Counted from the first letter of the stretch, positions 46,505 through 56,404 are shown. The stretch: 64,000 nt of DNA from Roseobacter sp. MED193 (GCF_000152965.1 NZ_CH902583.1:2128754-2192753), one strand, 5' to 3'. Numbers and translations: made by a program. Notes: generated by a model from the letters alone, not told the origin.

Positions 46505-47923
46505 TCAGGATTCAAGCGACCGGCGCAGCATTTCCACATCTTCGGCGATTTGCCCATCTGTTGACTTCAACTCTTCAATCCGGCGCACACCATGCATGAC
46601 GGTTGTATGGTCGCGACCACCAAAACGGCGGCCAATCTCTGGCAGGCTGCGGCTTGTGAGTTTTTTGCACAGATACATTGCGACCTGACGCGGCCGCGCA
46701 TAGGAGCGCAGACGCTTGGGGCCAATGATATCGGACATCCGGATATTATAATACTCCGACACCTTGCGCTGGATTTCCTCTACGGTGATTTTGCGTTCAG
46801 AGGCGCGCAACACATCAGCCAGACAATCCTGGGTCAGATCCATATCGATTTCACGCCCCACCAGCGAGGCAAAGGCAAACAGCCGAGTCAACGCCCCTTC
46901 GAGCACGCGCACATTGGTGGAGATGCGGTGCGCCAGGAACTCCAGCACCCCATCAGCGATTTCCAAATCGGGATAGGTCTGTTGCTGCAGCTGCACCTTG
47001 GTCTGCAGAATACCCAGACGCAGTTCATAGTCTGTTGGGTGCAGGTCCACCACCAGGCCACATTGCAAGCGCGATTTCACCCGGTCTTCCAGATCCTTGA
47101 TCTCGCCTGGGGCGCGGTCGGCAGAGATAATGATCTGCTTGTTCTGATCCACTAGTGCGTTGAAGGTATGGAAGAATTCTTCCTGAGTGGAATCCTTTCC
47201 AGCGATGAATTGCACGTCATCTACCATCAGCACATCAACCGAGCGGAACAGGTGCTTAAAATCCATCATTTTGCGTTCACGCAGAGCCTGCACAAAGCGA
47301 TACATGAACTGTTCAGCAGACAGGTAAAGCACGTTCAGGCTCGGATTCTGAACAGTGATTTCCCAGGCAATAGCATGCATCAGGTGGGTTTTCCCCAGAC
47401 CGACGCCACCATAGAGCACCAGAGGGTTGAACGTCACTGGACCGCCCTCAGCCACGCGACGCGCGGCGGCATGGGCCAGCTCATTGGGCTTACCAACAAC
47501 AAAGTTGTCAAAGGTGAAGCGGGGGTCCAAAGGAGCCGCTTGCAGGGTATCCATCGGTGCAGCAGCCGCTGCTTTGTCAGACAAGGACATACCTGTGCTC
47601 GCGCCGGTATTTCCCGTCTCTTGCATCTCGGCAAATGGCTCTGCGGGCTGTTCAACCTGGCGCACCGGGCGGGCAGGCGAATTGGCAGCGACCCGGAAGG
47701 CCAGGCGTTGAACTGGCTCGCCAGACAGACTGAACTCATGCAGAATCAAATCTGCAAAGTTCTGGCTCACATAGTTGCCCATAAAGTTTGTTGGCACGTG
47801 AAATACGGCCACACCGTCGTCAACTGAATTAAACTCAAGTGGTTCAATCCAGGTCGTAAAATTGTTCTGGCCAACAGTCTTCAAAAGCCGTGTTCTGAGC
47901 TGTCCCCATTTTTCTTCCGTCAT
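46505..47923 (-). CDS. dnaA: Chromosomal replication initiator protein DnaA
   Basis: A 472-residue initiator. Domain I is at 1-80, a variable linker with RPVRQVEQPAEPFAEMQET follows, and the AAA+ domain III holds Walker A GGVGLGKTHL and Walker B LMVDDVQF. C-terminal domain IV, RFGGRDHTTVMHGVRRIE, is the DnaA signature for binding DnaA boxes. The ATG at 47923 is used because GAGGCG precedes it and relatives start MTxExWGQL; an ATG at 47935 also exists. It lies between rpsT and dnaN. Confidence 0.97.
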   Translation of the reverse strand: MTEEKWGQLRTRLLKTVGQNNFTTWIEPLEFNSVDDGVAVFHVPTNFMGNYVSQNFADLILHEFSLSGEPVQRLAFRVAANSPARPVRQVEQPAEPFAEMQETGNTGASTGMSLSDKAAAAAPMDTLQAAPLDPRFTFDNFVVGKPNELAHAAARRVAEGGPVTFNPLVLYGGVGLGKTHLMHAIAWEITVQNPSLNVLYLSAEQFMYRFVQALRERKMMDFKHLFRSVDVLMVDDVQFIAGKDSTQEEFFHTFNALVDQNKQIIISADRAPGEIKDLEDRVKSRLQCGLVVDLHPTDYELRLGILQTKVQLQQQTYPDLEIADGVLEFLAHRISTNVRVLEGALTRLFAFASLVGREIDMDLTQDCLADVLRASERKITVEEIQRKVSEYYNIRMSDIIGPKRLRSYARPRQVAMYLCKKLTSRSLPEIGRRFGGRDHTTVMHGVRRIEELKSTDGQIAEDVEMLRRSLES

Positions 47924-48410
47924 GCTGCGCCTCATGCATCCCCAAAAACAAGCAGCGGCCTGTTTATCTTTCGCCTATCATTTCTTTGCGCCCCTTTCAG
48001 AGCCGCTCTTCACACATAGCTTCTGTGTTTGCGGACAGGGTATTCCTGACCGCACTCCCCTTCGGGGCAACGGATCGTCCAAACAAAAACACCAAAACGC
48101 GGTGGCTCTATATTGATACAAAAAAACCGTTTCTGCACACAGATGGGAACGAGGCTGCTGACTGGAAAATCCAGTACAGCAAGGCACAGAAGCCGTTAGG
48201 CGAATATAGCCTTTCGTAACTTCCTGCAGCGTCAGCAACCTTGATGCCCGTCAAGATTACCGTGAGCAGCCTGTCCCCCCAGCGAGTGAATCGCTGTACA
48301 TGTGGTAGCAATTTGCGAGGGGCAGCGGCAATCAAACTATGATGTTGACTCACGCTTTGCCCACAAAGAATCTCTCGCAGTTGCAGCAGGCCTTAGTCAG
48401 ATAAGGACAA
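47924..48410. other. Intergenic region upstream of dnaA
   Basis: This 487-base stretch holds the dnaA promoter region. No gene is recognised. By eye, no consensus DnaA box (TTATCCACA or complement) is seen; the nearest variant is TTTGCCCACA at about 48356. Thus this spacer is not an obvious replication origin. An AT-rich segment around 48101-48130 may be part of the promoter. Confidence 0.45.
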
Positions 48411-48443
48411 AATAAAAAGGCGCCGCAAAAATGCGACGCCTTT
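48411..48443 (-). terminator. Rho-independent terminator of rpsT
   Basis: Minus-strand RNA pairs AAAGGCGTCGC with GCGGCGCCTTT (plus coordinates 48416-48443), one G-U pair, followed by TTATTTTG. It lies 43 bases after the rpsT stop and would stop transcription before dnaA. Confidence 0.88.
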
Positions 48444-48486
48444 AAAATTTTCAATTTCCTGCTTGTGCGGAAATTACGTCCGAGAA

Positions 48487-48750
48487 TCAACCCAGCGCTT
48501 TGACTCGTGCGGTCAGACGGGACACTTTCCGCGATGCGGTGTTCTTGTGGTAGACGCCTTTGGTCACACCACGCATCAGCTCAGGCGCGGCGAGGCGCAG
48601 AGCAGCGGCTGCATCTTCTTTGTTGCCAGATTCGATGGCTTCTTCAACTTTACGCAGGAAGGTGCGGATGCGCGAACGGCGGGCTTTGTTTACTGCGAAA
48701 CGCTTTTCGTTCTGACGGGCGCGTTTTTTTGCTTGGGGGCTATTTGCCAT
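48487..48750 (-). CDS. rpsT: 30S ribosomal protein S20
   Basis: An 87-residue protein, standard for S20: [17 protein letters not shown] at the start, then [19 protein letters not shown] and [20 protein letters not shown]20 binds 16S rRNA early in assembly. AAGGT lies upstream of the ATG. Placement beside dnaA is common in alphaproteobacteria. It has its own terminator. Confidence 0.97.
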   Translation of the reverse strand: MANSPQAKKRARQNEKRFAVNKARRSRIRTFLRKVEEAIESGNKEDAAAALRLAAPELMRGVTKGVYHKNTASRKVSRLTARVKALG

Positions 48751-49006
48751 GTCTCTGTGACCTTATCTTCGGGTTCGAATGTGTATATCGGCGCAGGCCA
48801 GCCAAACCCGGATCGGATCTCGGAGTGATTCTAGCCAAGCGGGCTGCACGCGCATGTATGGCTGCGGTCTTTAATGCGGCGGACGGCAATATGCAAGCCA
48901 TTTGCCAAAGACCTGATCTTTCGCCTTGCAACGGCAGCCATACCGCTGAAAAGCCGCCAGGACCAAACAAACGCAAGGCCCTGGCATTGGGGCAAACCCC
49001 AGAAGG

Positions 49007-49783
49007 TTACTTATCGCGGAACTGAGCTTCGCGTTTCTCCAGGAAGGCCGCCATGCCCTCTTTCTGATCCTCAGTCGCAAACATCGAGTGGAACACCCGG
49101 CGTTCAAACAACATGCCTTCGCTTAGCGGCAGCTCGTAGCTGCGGTTGACCGTTTCCTTGACCGCCATGACGGTCAGCTGGGATTTTTCGGCAATTTTAT
49201 GCGCCGCGCCCATGGCCTCTTCGATCAGCTTTTTGGCAGGCACGACCCGCGACACCAGGCCAGCGCGCTCGGCTTCCTCGGCGCCCATGAAACGACCCGT
49301 GAGGTTCATATCCATGGATTTGGACTTACCTACAAATCGTGTCAGACGCTGTGTACCACCGATACCCGCGACAACGCCCAGATTGATCTCTGGCTGGCCA
49401 AACTTTGCGGTTTCCGCCGCGATGACAAAATCGCACAACATCGCCAATTCACAGCCGCCGCCCAGCGCATAACCGGCCACAGCCGCGATGATGGGCTTGC
49501 GGATGGCAATGATGCGATCATTGACCTGCGCAAAGAGGTTGTTGGTATAGACATCGGTAAAGCTCATCTCCGACATCTCTTTGATGTCAGCGCCGGCAGC
49601 AAAGGCCTTTTCCGAACCGGTCAGCACGATGCAGCGCACCTTGTCGCTAGCGTCGGCTTCTTCCAGGGCCGTGCAAAGCTCACTCACGAGCGCTGCATTG
49701 AGCGCGTTCAACGCCTCGGGGCGATGCAGTTTGATAAGGCAAACGTGGTCCTGCACATCGACGTTGATCGTCTCATAGGCCAT
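49007..49783 (-). CDS. Enoyl-CoA hydratase
   Basis: A 258-residue crotonase-superfamily enzyme. CIVLTGSEKAFAAGADIKEM supplies the oxyanion hole, and the catalytic glutamates are in YALGGGCELAMLCDFVIAAE and FGQPEINLGVVAGIGGTQRL. VKETVNRSYELPL near the C-terminus is typical of mitochondrial-type short-chain enoyl-CoA hydratase (ECHS1/PaaF-like). It hydrates trans-2-enoyl-CoA in fatty acid or amino acid degradation. The ATG at 49783 (MAYETINV) is preferred by family; one 5 codons upstream also exists. Confidence 0.93.
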   Translation of the reverse strand: MAYETINVDVQDHVCLIKLHRPEALNALNAALVSELCTALEEADASDKVRCIVLTGSEKAFAAGADIKEMSEMSFTDVYTNNLFAQVNDRIIAIRKPIIAAVAGYALGGGCELAMLCDFVIAAETAKFGQPEINLGVVAGIGGTQRLTRFVGKSKSMDMNLTGRFMGAEEAERAGLVSRVVPAKKLIEEAMGAAHKIAEKSQLTVMAVKETVNRSYELPLSEGMLFERRVFHSMFATEDQKEGMAAFLEKREAQFRDK

Positions 49784-49846
49784 AATTGATGCTTTCATTG
49801 TTCCGTTCAGAACCGAGTCATTACCACGACAAACATCGCATTCAAG

Positions 49847-50698
49847 CTATCTTTGACACTTGCCACAGTAGAAAGAGGATCGCCCTGACTGGGTGATTCT
49901 GGCAATAGTCCCACCACACCCCTGTCGCCGACAGGCCTCTGCCTCGCGGCCATATACGTCAAAGCTGTGTTGAAAATATCCAAGTTCGCCATTGGCTTGG
50001 CGGAAATCTTTTAGCGAAGATCCCCCCGCTTTGATGGCGTCTTCCAGAACCTGGCGAATGATCGGAACCAGGCTGGCAACGCGACGAGCCGAGAGTTGCC
50101 CCGCTTTGCGTGTGGGCAAAATTTGAGCACGAAAAAGCGCCTCACAGACATAGATGTTGCCCAGACCAGCTATGATTCCCTGATCCAGAAGTGCCGATTT
50201 CACCGGTGTGTTCTTGCCTTTGAAGGCGGCAATCAGGTGGTCCTCATGAAAGTCATTGCCTAAGGGTTCTGGCCCGAGCACCTTCAGGAGTTTGTGCTCC
50301 GCCAGTCCCGCTGTTTCAATCAAATCCATGGCGCCAAAGCGGCGCGGATCATTGAACGTCACTCGCGCGCCGTTCTCCATGTCAAAAACCACATGGTCAT
50401 GTTTCTCTGCCTGTGGATGGTCGTGCACAAACTGCCCCAGAGGATCGCCCGACACCGTCATCCGCCCCGACATGCCCAGGTGCACCAGCAGGGTCTCGCC
50501 CCGATCCAGCTCTGCCAGGATGTATTTCGACCGCCGCCGCAGCGCCACGACCCGCGCGCCGGTCAGCCGCTCGGCCATGCGCTCTGGAAAAGGCCAGCGC
50601 AGATCTGGCCGGTTCACATGAGCCTGTGCAATCACCACCCCCTCCATTGAGGGCTGCAATCCCCGCATCACGGTCTCAACCTCGGGCAGTTCAGGCAT
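49847..50698 (-). CDS. mutM: Formamidopyrimidine-DNA glycosylase
   Basis: A 283-residue bifunctional DNA glycosylase/AP lyase that excises 8-oxoguanine and formamidopyrimidines. [14 protein letters not shown] provides the catalytic Pro and Glu after Met removal; [17 protein letters not shown] is the helix-two-turn-helix; [12 protein letters not shown] and FYCGKCQR form the C-terminal zinc finger. The start is overlapped by 8 bases by the upstream membrane protein gene. It lies between the hydratase and unknown genes. Confidence 0.97.
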   Translation of the reverse strand: MPELPEVETVMRGLQPSMEGVVIAQAHVNRPDLRWPFPERMAERLTGARVVALRRRSKYILAELDRGETLLVHLGMSGRMTVSGDPLGQFVHDHPQAEKHDHVVFDMENGARVTFNDPRRFGAMDLIETAGLAEHKLLKVLGPEPLGNDFHEDHLIAAFKGKNTPVKSALLDQGIIAGLGNIYVCEALFRAQILPTRKAGQLSARRVASLVPIIRQVLEDAIKAGGSSLKDFRQANGELGYFQHSFDVYGREAEACRRQGCGGTIARITQSGRSSFYCGKCQR

Positions 50699-51308
50699 TG
50701 TTCAGCTTGCTCTCTGCAATTTCCAAGATATCGCTATGACCAGCACTGTATTTCGAGACGCGCGCAACACCCGAACCAGTGAAGTGTAGTTTGTCCTGAT
50801 AGGCCTCTTGCTCGATTTTTCTTAGGTCACTCCAAAGGTGAAGTTTTTGACGTCCCCAGAAATCTGGCCCTTCTATGGCCTCTTCGTTCCAACGTAGTTT
50901 AGTGAACAACCAGTAGACCACTTCATAAATCATGATCAGCCCTATGGCAGCGACAAACACCGCAAATAGGGCCGTGGCGACCCCAGCCCCCGCTGCAACT
51001 ATTTCAAAAGAAAACTTAAACATGACCGTTCCCAAAGGCAAAACGAAGAACACCAATACTATCCTCGCACCGACATTGATTCGTGCACAATGCCGACCAT
51101 CCTTCAGAAGTATCCCATGAGTGCGCCCGCTATCCATGGCAGCAAAAACAAATTTCAAACACGCAATGCTTAGTGGTCCCGCGGCAAGCAATACGACCAC
51201 CAGGTCAGGAATTTTTGATACCCAACCATTTATCTTCAAATAGAAAATCGCCACCGCCCATACGGTGGAAAAGGTTAGCACAAGTGCGGGTCTTATCAAC
51301 GGCTTCAT
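50691..51308 (-). CDS. Hypothetical integral membrane protein
   Basis: A 205-residue protein with about four hydrophobic segments (8-24 [17 protein letters not shown], 35-55 [20 protein letters not shown], 83-103 [17 protein letters not shown], 106-137 [21 protein letters not shown]), then a cytosolic tail of about 65 residues rich in charged residues. No family recognised. Its stop overlaps mutM by 8 bases. A near-identical 38-base leader precedes both this gene and the next, suggesting duplicated regulation. Confidence 0.7.
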   Translation of the reverse strand: MKPLIRPALVLTFSTVWAVAIFYLKINGWVSKIPDLVVVLLAAGPLSIACLKFVFAAMDSGRTHGILLKDGRHCARINVGARIVLVFFVLPLGTVMFKFSFEIVAAGAGVATALFAVFVAAIGLIMIYEVVYWLFTKLRWNEEAIEGPDFWGRQKLHLWSDLRKIEQEAYQDKLHFTGSGVARVSKYSAGHSDILEIAESKLNNA

Positions 51309-51346
51309 CCCCGCTCCCTGCTACACATTCGCCCCATCGCGTTCCC
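51309..51346 (-). repeat. Leader repeat A (upstream of 205-residue membrane protein gene)
   Basis: The 38 bases immediately upstream of the start codon match 51972-52009 at 32 positions. On the coding strand it begins GGGAAC, contains GGGGCGAAT and ends AGCAGGGAGCGGGG before ATG. It includes the ribosome binding site. Confidence 0.7.
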
Positions 51347-51359
51347 AGTTGCGGGCAAA

Positions 51360-51971
51360 TCAGACATTCACTTTCCTAACCAAGCAATCATCGTAAGCAT
51401 AGTCATGAGGGTAGAAAGATGCAGCAGCGGCTAAAATCGGCTGTGTGCCCGTCATGTGAGAATTCAGATCAATCTGTCGCTTGCTGATATCCTCAAGCTT
51501 ATACGGGCCTTTTCGCAGGCTTGGCCTTAGGCCTTCCGAGGACCAGAGTTCGCCCGCTTTCATAAAAACGCGATAGGGAAAGCAATGCACCCCCGCGGCA
51601 CAGCCCAAAACAAAGACACCAAACCCAGGTATTGCGCCTAGGATCCGAAAAATGACTGGATCCTCTGCAGGTCCCCCAAACAGGCAATAAAGTGCTATGG
51701 CCCCTCCGCCGATCGCGAGGAGGCAACCACACAGCATATGCCCAATGGGAAACCTGGATTCGATTGCCCCATCTGGCTGTTCTACTCGACGCTCAGATCC
51801 GACCCAGAACAGCCCTGACATCGCTGCGATCAACCCAACAACCATCGGCAAAATAGCCGCATACCCCGGAGCACCATCCAGATTAGCTACTCCCCAGAAG
51901 CTAAGGCTAAAAAGCACGCTCCCCCAAAGAAAACGTCGCCAAAACCTGTCTTTCCAAAAGGCACCTTGCAT
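51360..51971 (-). CDS. Hypothetical integral membrane protein
   Basis: A 203-residue protein with about four hydrophobic segments (14-32 [18 protein letters not shown], 37-58 [21 protein letters not shown], 79-97 [20 protein letters not shown], 108-130 [21 protein letters not shown]) and a soluble C-terminal tail of about 70 residues. No family recognised, and its sequence is not clearly homologous to its downstream neighbour though the topology is similar. It is divergent from ubiE. The shared leader suggests a co-regulated pair, perhaps a two-component membrane system. Confidence 0.7.
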   Translation of the reverse strand: MQGAFWKDRFWRRFLWGSVLFSLSFWGVANLDGAPGYAAILPMVVGLIAAMSGLFWVGSERRVEQPDGAIESRFPIGHMLCGCLLAIGGGAIALYCLFGGPAEDPVIFRILGAIPGFGVFVLGCAAGVHCFPYRVFMKAGELWSSEGLRPSLRKGPYKLEDISKRQIDLNSHMTGTQPILAAAASFYPHDYAYDDCLVRKVNV

Positions 51972-52009
51972 CCCCGCCCCCTGCTACCTATTCGCCCAAT
52001 TGTGTTCCC
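51972..52009 (-). repeat. Leader repeat B (upstream of 203-residue membrane protein gene)
   Basis: Matches leader A at 32 of 38 positions, directly before the start codon of a different membrane protein gene. Coding strand begins GGGAAC, contains GGGCGAATAG and ends AGCAGGGGGCGGGG before ATG. Confidence 0.7.
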
Positions 52010-52057
52010 GGGTTTGGTCTCTATAAGAGGGGGCGGTATCGGCAGAGGCAAGTCCCC

Positions 52058-52810
52058 ATGGCAGACAGATCAGACAGCACCACCCATTTTGGCTTTGAAA
52101 CCGTCCCCGAGCATGAAAAAGCAGGCCGGGTTCAGGGCGTGTTCAATTCCGTGGCCTCCAAATATGACATCATGAACGACGTGATGAGCATGGGCATCCA
52201 CCGGGTTTGGAAAGACGCCATGATGGATTGGCTGGCACCCCGCCCCGGCCAGCGGCTGCTGGATGTGGCCGGTGGGACCGGTGATATCTCCTTTCGCTTC
52301 CTCAAACGCGCCGGCCACGGCCATTCCACCGTGCTGGATCTCACCACGCCAATGCTGGAGGAAGGGCGCAAGCGGGCCGAGGCTGAGCAGATGGCCGAGA
52401 GCCTGGATTGGGTCACCGGCGACGCCATGGCCCTGCCCTTCAAGGACAATACGTTCGACGTCTACACCATCTCCTTTGGCATTCGAAACGTCACCCGCCC
52501 GCAGGAAGCCCTCAATGAAGCCTACCGCGTGCTGAAACCCGGTGGTCGCCTGATGGTGCTGGAGTTCTCGCAGCTGCCCAATGACGGCATGCAAAAGCTC
52601 TACGACCTCTATAGTTTCAACGTCATACCGCGCATGGGCAAACTCATTGCCAATGACTACGACAGCTACCAGTATTTGGTGGAATCAATCCGCAACTTCC
52701 CTGATCAGGACACCTTCCTAGAGATGGTGAAAACCGCGGGCTTTGCCAATGCCAAGTACCGCAACCTCTCCATGGGTATCGCAGCGCTGCATTCTGGCTG
52801 GAAGATCTAA
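52058..52810 (+). CDS. ubiE: Ubiquinone/menaquinone biosynthesis C-methyltransferase UbiE
   Basis: A 250-residue SAM-dependent methyltransferase acting on the quinone ring in ubiquinone biosynthesis. [19 protein letters not shown] then [20 protein letters not shown] and [16 protein letters not shown] (SAM motif I) are diagnostic; [20 protein letters not shown] is motif II/III. AGAGGC precedes the ATG. The ubiB gene begins 4 bases after the stop. Confidence 0.97.
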   Translation: MADRSDSTTHFGFETVPEHEKAGRVQGVFNSVASKYDIMNDVMSMGIHRVWKDAMMDWLAPRPGQRLLDVAGGTGDISFRFLKRAGHGHSTVLDLTTPMLEEGRKRAEAEQMAESLDWVTGDAMALPFKDNTFDVYTISFGIRNVTRPQEALNEAYRVLKPGGRLMVLEFSQLPNDGMQKLYDLYSFNVIPRMGKLIANDYDSYQYLVESIRNFPDQDTFLEMVKTAGFANAKYRNLSMGIAALHSGWKI

Positions 52811-52813
52811 ACC

Positions 52814-54340
52814 ATGCGTGGCCCCCATAATATCATCCGCCTGATCCGCACTGGTGCCACAATGGTACGTACCGGCGCCATGGATGTGGTATTGGATGCT
52901 TTTGACGCGCCCGCCCCCCTGCGGGTGCTGGCCTATACGCTCGGCTGGCCTTTTCAGTGGCTGGGCTACAAGGGCGATCCTCAAATGCCCCCTGCCACCC
53001 GCGCCCTGACGGCGCTGGGGCCCGCCTATATCAAGTTCGGACAGGTGCTCTCGACTCGCCCCGATGTGGTTGGCGAAGATATGGCACAGCAATTGCGGGT
53101 GTTGCAGGATCAGCTGCCGCCCTTCTCCAGGGCTGAGGCCATGGCTGAGGTGGAGCGCGAGTTGGGCCGTCCGCTGGCAGAGGTCTTCTCGGAGTTCAGC
53201 GAACCCATCGCCGCCGCCTCCATCGCCCAGGTGCATAGGGCACGGCTGACCGAAACCGGCGAAGATGTCGCTGTAAAAGTTCTGCGCCCCGGCATCGAAC
53301 GCGCCTTCAACAAAGACGTGGACGCCTTCTACTTTGCCGCCAGAATCGTCGATATCTTTGCACCTGGTGCGCGCCGCCTGCGCCCCATGCAGGTGATCGA
53401 ACATTTCGACGGCGTGGTACAGGGCGAATTGGACCTCCGCCTAGAAAGCTCAGCCGCCTCGGAATTCGCCGCTAACACCAGCGAGGATGAGGGTTTTCAA
53501 CTGCCCCGTATCCGTTGGGAAGCCTCAGCCCGCCGGGTCATGACCCTGGACTGGGCCGACGGCATTGCGCTTGGTGACAACGCGGCCCTGGATGCGGCAG
53601 GCCAGGACCGGTCTGCGCTGGGCAAGCGCGTGCTCTCGCTCTTTCTACGCCATGCACTGCGCGACGGCTATTTTCACGCAGATATGCACCAAGGCAACCT
53701 CAAGGTGGCCGCCAATGGCGATATCATCGCCTATGACTTTGGCATCATGGGCCATATCGACGAATACACCCGCCGGGTCTACGCCGAGATCCTCTTTGGC
53801 TTTATCAAGCGCGATTACAAACGCGTCGCCGAAGTGCATTTTGAGGCCGGCTATGTGCCCGCAGATCGCGACGTTGATGAATTCGCCAGGGCGATCCGGG
53901 CCGTGGGCGAGCCTATCTTTGGCATGGACGCCAGCCATATTTCCATGGGCAACCTATTGAACTATCTGTTCGAGGTCACCGAACGCTTCGGCATGGAAAC
54001 CCGCACCGAGCTAATCCTTCTGCAACGCACCATGGTGGTGGTCGAAGGCGTCGCCCGCTCGTTGGATCCCCATATCAACATCTGGGAAGTGGCCCAGCCT
54101 GTGGTTGAGGACTACATTAAGAAAAGCATTGGCCCCCGCGCCATAGCCTCGGATCTGATGAAAACCGCCAAGGTCCTGGCCCGCTTTGGCCCGCGCCTGC
54201 CCGCGCTGATGGAACAGGCGCTCATCGCTCAAAGCCAGGAGCCCGCCTCAGATCACAGCAAAAGATCGTGGAAACGCGCCACCCTGTTCGGCGCGTTGGC
54301 CGGAGCCCTGGCAACATTCCTGTTGGTCCAGATCTTCTGA
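52814..54340 (+). CDS. ubiB: Ubiquinone biosynthesis atypical kinase UbiB
   Basis: A 508-residue ABC1/ADCK-family protein kinase-like ATPase needed for ubiquinone synthesis. The KxGQ motif is in AYIKFGQVLSTRPDVV (residues 71-86), with SIAQVHRARL and DFGIMGHIDEYTRR downstream. A hydrophobic C-terminal tail (ATLFGALAGALATFLLVQIF, about 488-508) is the expected membrane anchor. The distance from ubiE (3 bases) supports co-expression. A repeat module follows before the converging thiolase gene. Confidence 0.96.
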   Translation: MRGPHNIIRLIRTGATMVRTGAMDVVLDAFDAPAPLRVLAYTLGWPFQWLGYKGDPQMPPATRALTALGPAYIKFGQVLSTRPDVVGEDMAQQLRVLQDQLPPFSRAEAMAEVERELGRPLAEVFSEFSEPIAAASIAQVHRARLTETGEDVAVKVLRPGIERAFNKDVDAFYFAARIVDIFAPGARRLRPMQVIEHFDGVVQGELDLRLESSAASEFAANTSEDEGFQLPRIRWEASARRVMTLDWADGIALGDNAALDAAGQDRSALGKRVLSLFLRHALRDGYFHADMHQGNLKVAANGDIIAYDFGIMGHIDEYTRRVYAEILFGFIKRDYKRVAEVHFEAGYVPADRDVDEFARAIRAVGEPIFGMDASHISMGNLLNYLFEVTERFGMETRTELILLQRTMVVVEGVARSLDPHINIWEVAQPVVEDYIKKSIGPRAIASDLMKTAKVLARFGPRLPALMEQALIAQSQEPASDHSKRSWKRATLFGALAGALATFLLVQIF

Positions 54341-54378
54341 CAGGCACAAAAGGGGGCCGTCGAACACCGGCCCCCCGT

Positions 54379-54470
54379 ATCATCTTTCCCTAAATATTCT
54401 GGGGTGAATGGCCCAGACGGGCCAGAGGGGCAAAGCCCCGCACCTTCAAACCGGCGGGGCGTAGCCCCTC
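54379..54470. repeat. Intergenic repeat module, copy 2, with GC-rich hairpins
   Basis: The 21-bp motif ATCATCTTTCC, C, TAAATATTC matches 2067-2087 with one mismatch. It is followed by hairpins TGGCCC-AGAC-GGGCCA (54409-54424), GGGGC-AAA-GCCCC (54427-54439) and GGGGC-GTA-GCCCC (54456-54468). Again it lies between convergent genes (ubiB and the thiolase). Confidence 0.55.
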
Positions 54471-54484
54471 CGCTCTTTAAGGCT

Positions 54485-55660
54485 TCAAAGACGTTCAATC
54501 GCCAGGGCAATCCCCTGCCCACCACCGATACACATAGTGATAAGGGCCTTAGAGCCACCGGTCCGCTCCAGCTCATACAGCGCCTTCAGCGTGATGATCG
54601 CCCCTGTCGCACCTACTGGATGCCCCAGGGCAATTGCGCCGCCGTTGGGGTTCACCTTGGCCGGGTCCAGCCCCAGCTCCTTGTTCACCGCCAGCGCCTG
54701 CGAGGCAAAGGCCTCGTTGCTTTCAATCACATCAAAATCGCTCGCCTTCAGCCCGGTCTTGGCCAGCAGGTTCTGCACCGCTGGCACCGGGCCGATGCCC
54801 ATGACCTCAGGGCGCACACCGGCATGGGCATAGCCCAAAACCCGCGCCTTGGGCTTCAGACCGGCCTTTTCAGCTGCCTCTGCCCGCGCCATGACCAGGG
54901 CCGCCGCGCCATCATTGATGCCAGAGGCATTGCCCGCAGTGACGCGGCCGTCCTTCTGGAATACTGCCCGCAGCCCCGCCAGGGCCTCCAATGACGTACC
55001 CTTGGGGTGCTCATCCACCTCAAAGGCCACCATGTCGCGCTTTACCTTCACCTCTACGGGCGTGATCTGGCTTTTGAAATAGCCCGCCTCAATCGCCGCC
55101 GCCGCACGGGTTTGGCTGGCGAGGGCAAATTCATCCATCTGTTCGCGGGTGATCTCGTGCTCATCCGCGACATTCTCTGCCGTCACCCCCATATGGCCGG
55201 TGCCAAAGGGGCAGTTCAGCGCGCCCAGCATCATATCGAGCGATTTGACATCGCCCATCTTGGCGCCCCAACGCTGCTGCTGCATGATAAAGGGGCTGCG
55301 CGACATATTCTCGGCACCGCCGGTCAGCGCGTAATCCGCATCCCCCAGCATCAGCGACTGAATGCCCGACACCAGCGCCTGGGCACCGGACCCACACAAA
55401 CGGTTGACGTTCATCGCCGGGGTACCATTGGGCACGCCCGCCTGCATCGCCGCCACGCGGGACAGATACATGTCACGCGGCTCGGTGTTGATCACATGGC
55501 CAAAGACCACATGGCCAATCTGTTCCGGGTCCACGCCCGAACGCTCCATCGCCGCCTTCGAGGCAACTGTGGCCAGATCAATAGGGGCAGTATTGGCCAG
55601 CGCGCCACCAAAGGTACCAATTGCGGTGCGGGCACCGTCCAGAATGACGATATCAGTCAT
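54485..55660 (-). CDS. Acetyl-CoA C-acyltransferase (thiolase)
   Basis: A 391-residue thiolase. The acyl-accepting nucleophile is Cys89 in NRLCGSGAQALVSG, and the C-terminal catalytic His and Cys lie in GGAIALGHPVGATGA and MCIGGGQGIAL. These are of the degradative/biosynthetic acetoacetyl-CoA thiolase type; chain-length preference cannot be told (PhaA, AtoB and PcaF are alternatives). GAGGAGAGAG precedes the ATG at 55660; the frame starts 5 codons earlier. It is divergent from an XRE-cupin regulator. Confidence 0.92.
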   Translation of the reverse strand: MTDIVILDGARTAIGTFGGALANTAPIDLATVASKAAMERSGVDPEQIGHVVFGHVINTEPRDMYLSRVAAMQAGVPNGTPAMNVNRLCGSGAQALVSGIQSLMLGDADYALTGGAENMSRSPFIMQQQRWGAKMGDVKSLDMMLGALNCPFGTGHMGVTAENVADEHEITREQMDEFALASQTRAAAAIEAGYFKSQITPVEVKVKRDMVAFEVDEHPKGTSLEALAGLRAVFQKDGRVTAGNASGINDGAAALVMARAEAAEKAGLKPKARVLGYAHAGVRPEVMGIGPVPAVQNLLAKTGLKASDFDVIESNEAFASQALAVNKELGLDPAKVNPNGGAIALGHPVGATGAIITLKALYELERTGGSKALITMCIGGGQGIALAIERL

Positions 55661-55791
55661 GATCTCTCTCCTCACGAGTCAGTTGGCGCATTATGCAGCT
55701 GCAGCATCGCCCTGTCTGCCCCTCACTGCCCCCGAACCCGGTGGACGTCCCGTCATTGACAAATCCCCTCAGGACCCGCAGGACATCTGTT

Positions 55792-56358
55792 ATGACGGAA
55801 AACCCAGACGATATCCTGACACTGCTGCCCGCCCGGCTGAAAGAGGCCCGCCGCGCCCAGGGCCTCAGCCTTGAAGCCGTGGCCAATCTTTCGGGCGTCA
55901 GCCGCTCGATGGTGAGCCAGATCGAACGCGGTGAAAGCTCCCCGACCATTGCCACCCTGTGGAACCTCACCCGCGCGCTGCAGGTGGATTTTGCCGGCCT
56001 GCTGGAAGCCGGCGACCTGCAGGACCGGATCGAGGTTCTGCGAGCGGTGGATGTGCCCAAGATCGAAAACATCGGCGAGGGCTGCCGCATCCGCATCCTG
56101 TCACCGCCAGAAGAGGCCGGCGGCCACGAGATCTATGACATCCGGTTCGACAAAGGCGGTGCCCTGACCAGCCAGCCCCATACCCGCGGCGCGCATGAAC
56201 AGCTGACGGTGCTGGAGGGCGAAATCGAGGTAACCTCCGGCAGCGCCAAGGATAGGCTACAATCAGGCGACACCGCCCGCTACGCTGCCGATGTGGCTCA
56301 TGCGATCACCGCACCCAATGGGGCGGCGCGGGTGTTTCTGATCGTGAAGAACGCGTAG
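55792..56358 (+). CDS. XRE family transcriptional regulator with cupin domain
   Basis: A 188-residue regulator. LKEARRAQGLSLEAVANLSG then VSRSMVSQIERGESSPTIA is the helix-turn-helix (about residues 16-57), followed by a cupin domain (about 108-185) with QPHTRGAHEQLTVLEGEIEV. Proteins of this design commonly repress or activate nearby catabolic genes in response to a small molecule. The ATG at 55792 with AGGA upstream is chosen; the frame opens at 55693 but would overlap the divergent promoter. It is divergent from the thiolase gene and may regulate it. Confidence 0.9.
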   Translation: MTENPDDILTLLPARLKEARRAQGLSLEAVANLSGVSRSMVSQIERGESSPTIATLWNLTRALQVDFAGLLEAGDLQDRIEVLRAVDVPKIENIGEGCRIRILSPPEEAGGHEIYDIRFDKGGALTSQPHTRGAHEQLTVLEGEIEVTSGSAKDRLQSGDTARYAADVAHAITAPNGAARVFLIVKNA

Positions 56359-56404
56359 CACTCTCAAGCACAAGTATCATCGCCCGTTCAACTTTGTCGA
56401 AGCT

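Noticed and set aside
48285-48310. GTACATGTGG segment as a DnaA box
   Set aside because: Matches the nine-base consensus poorly, and no cluster of sites is present.
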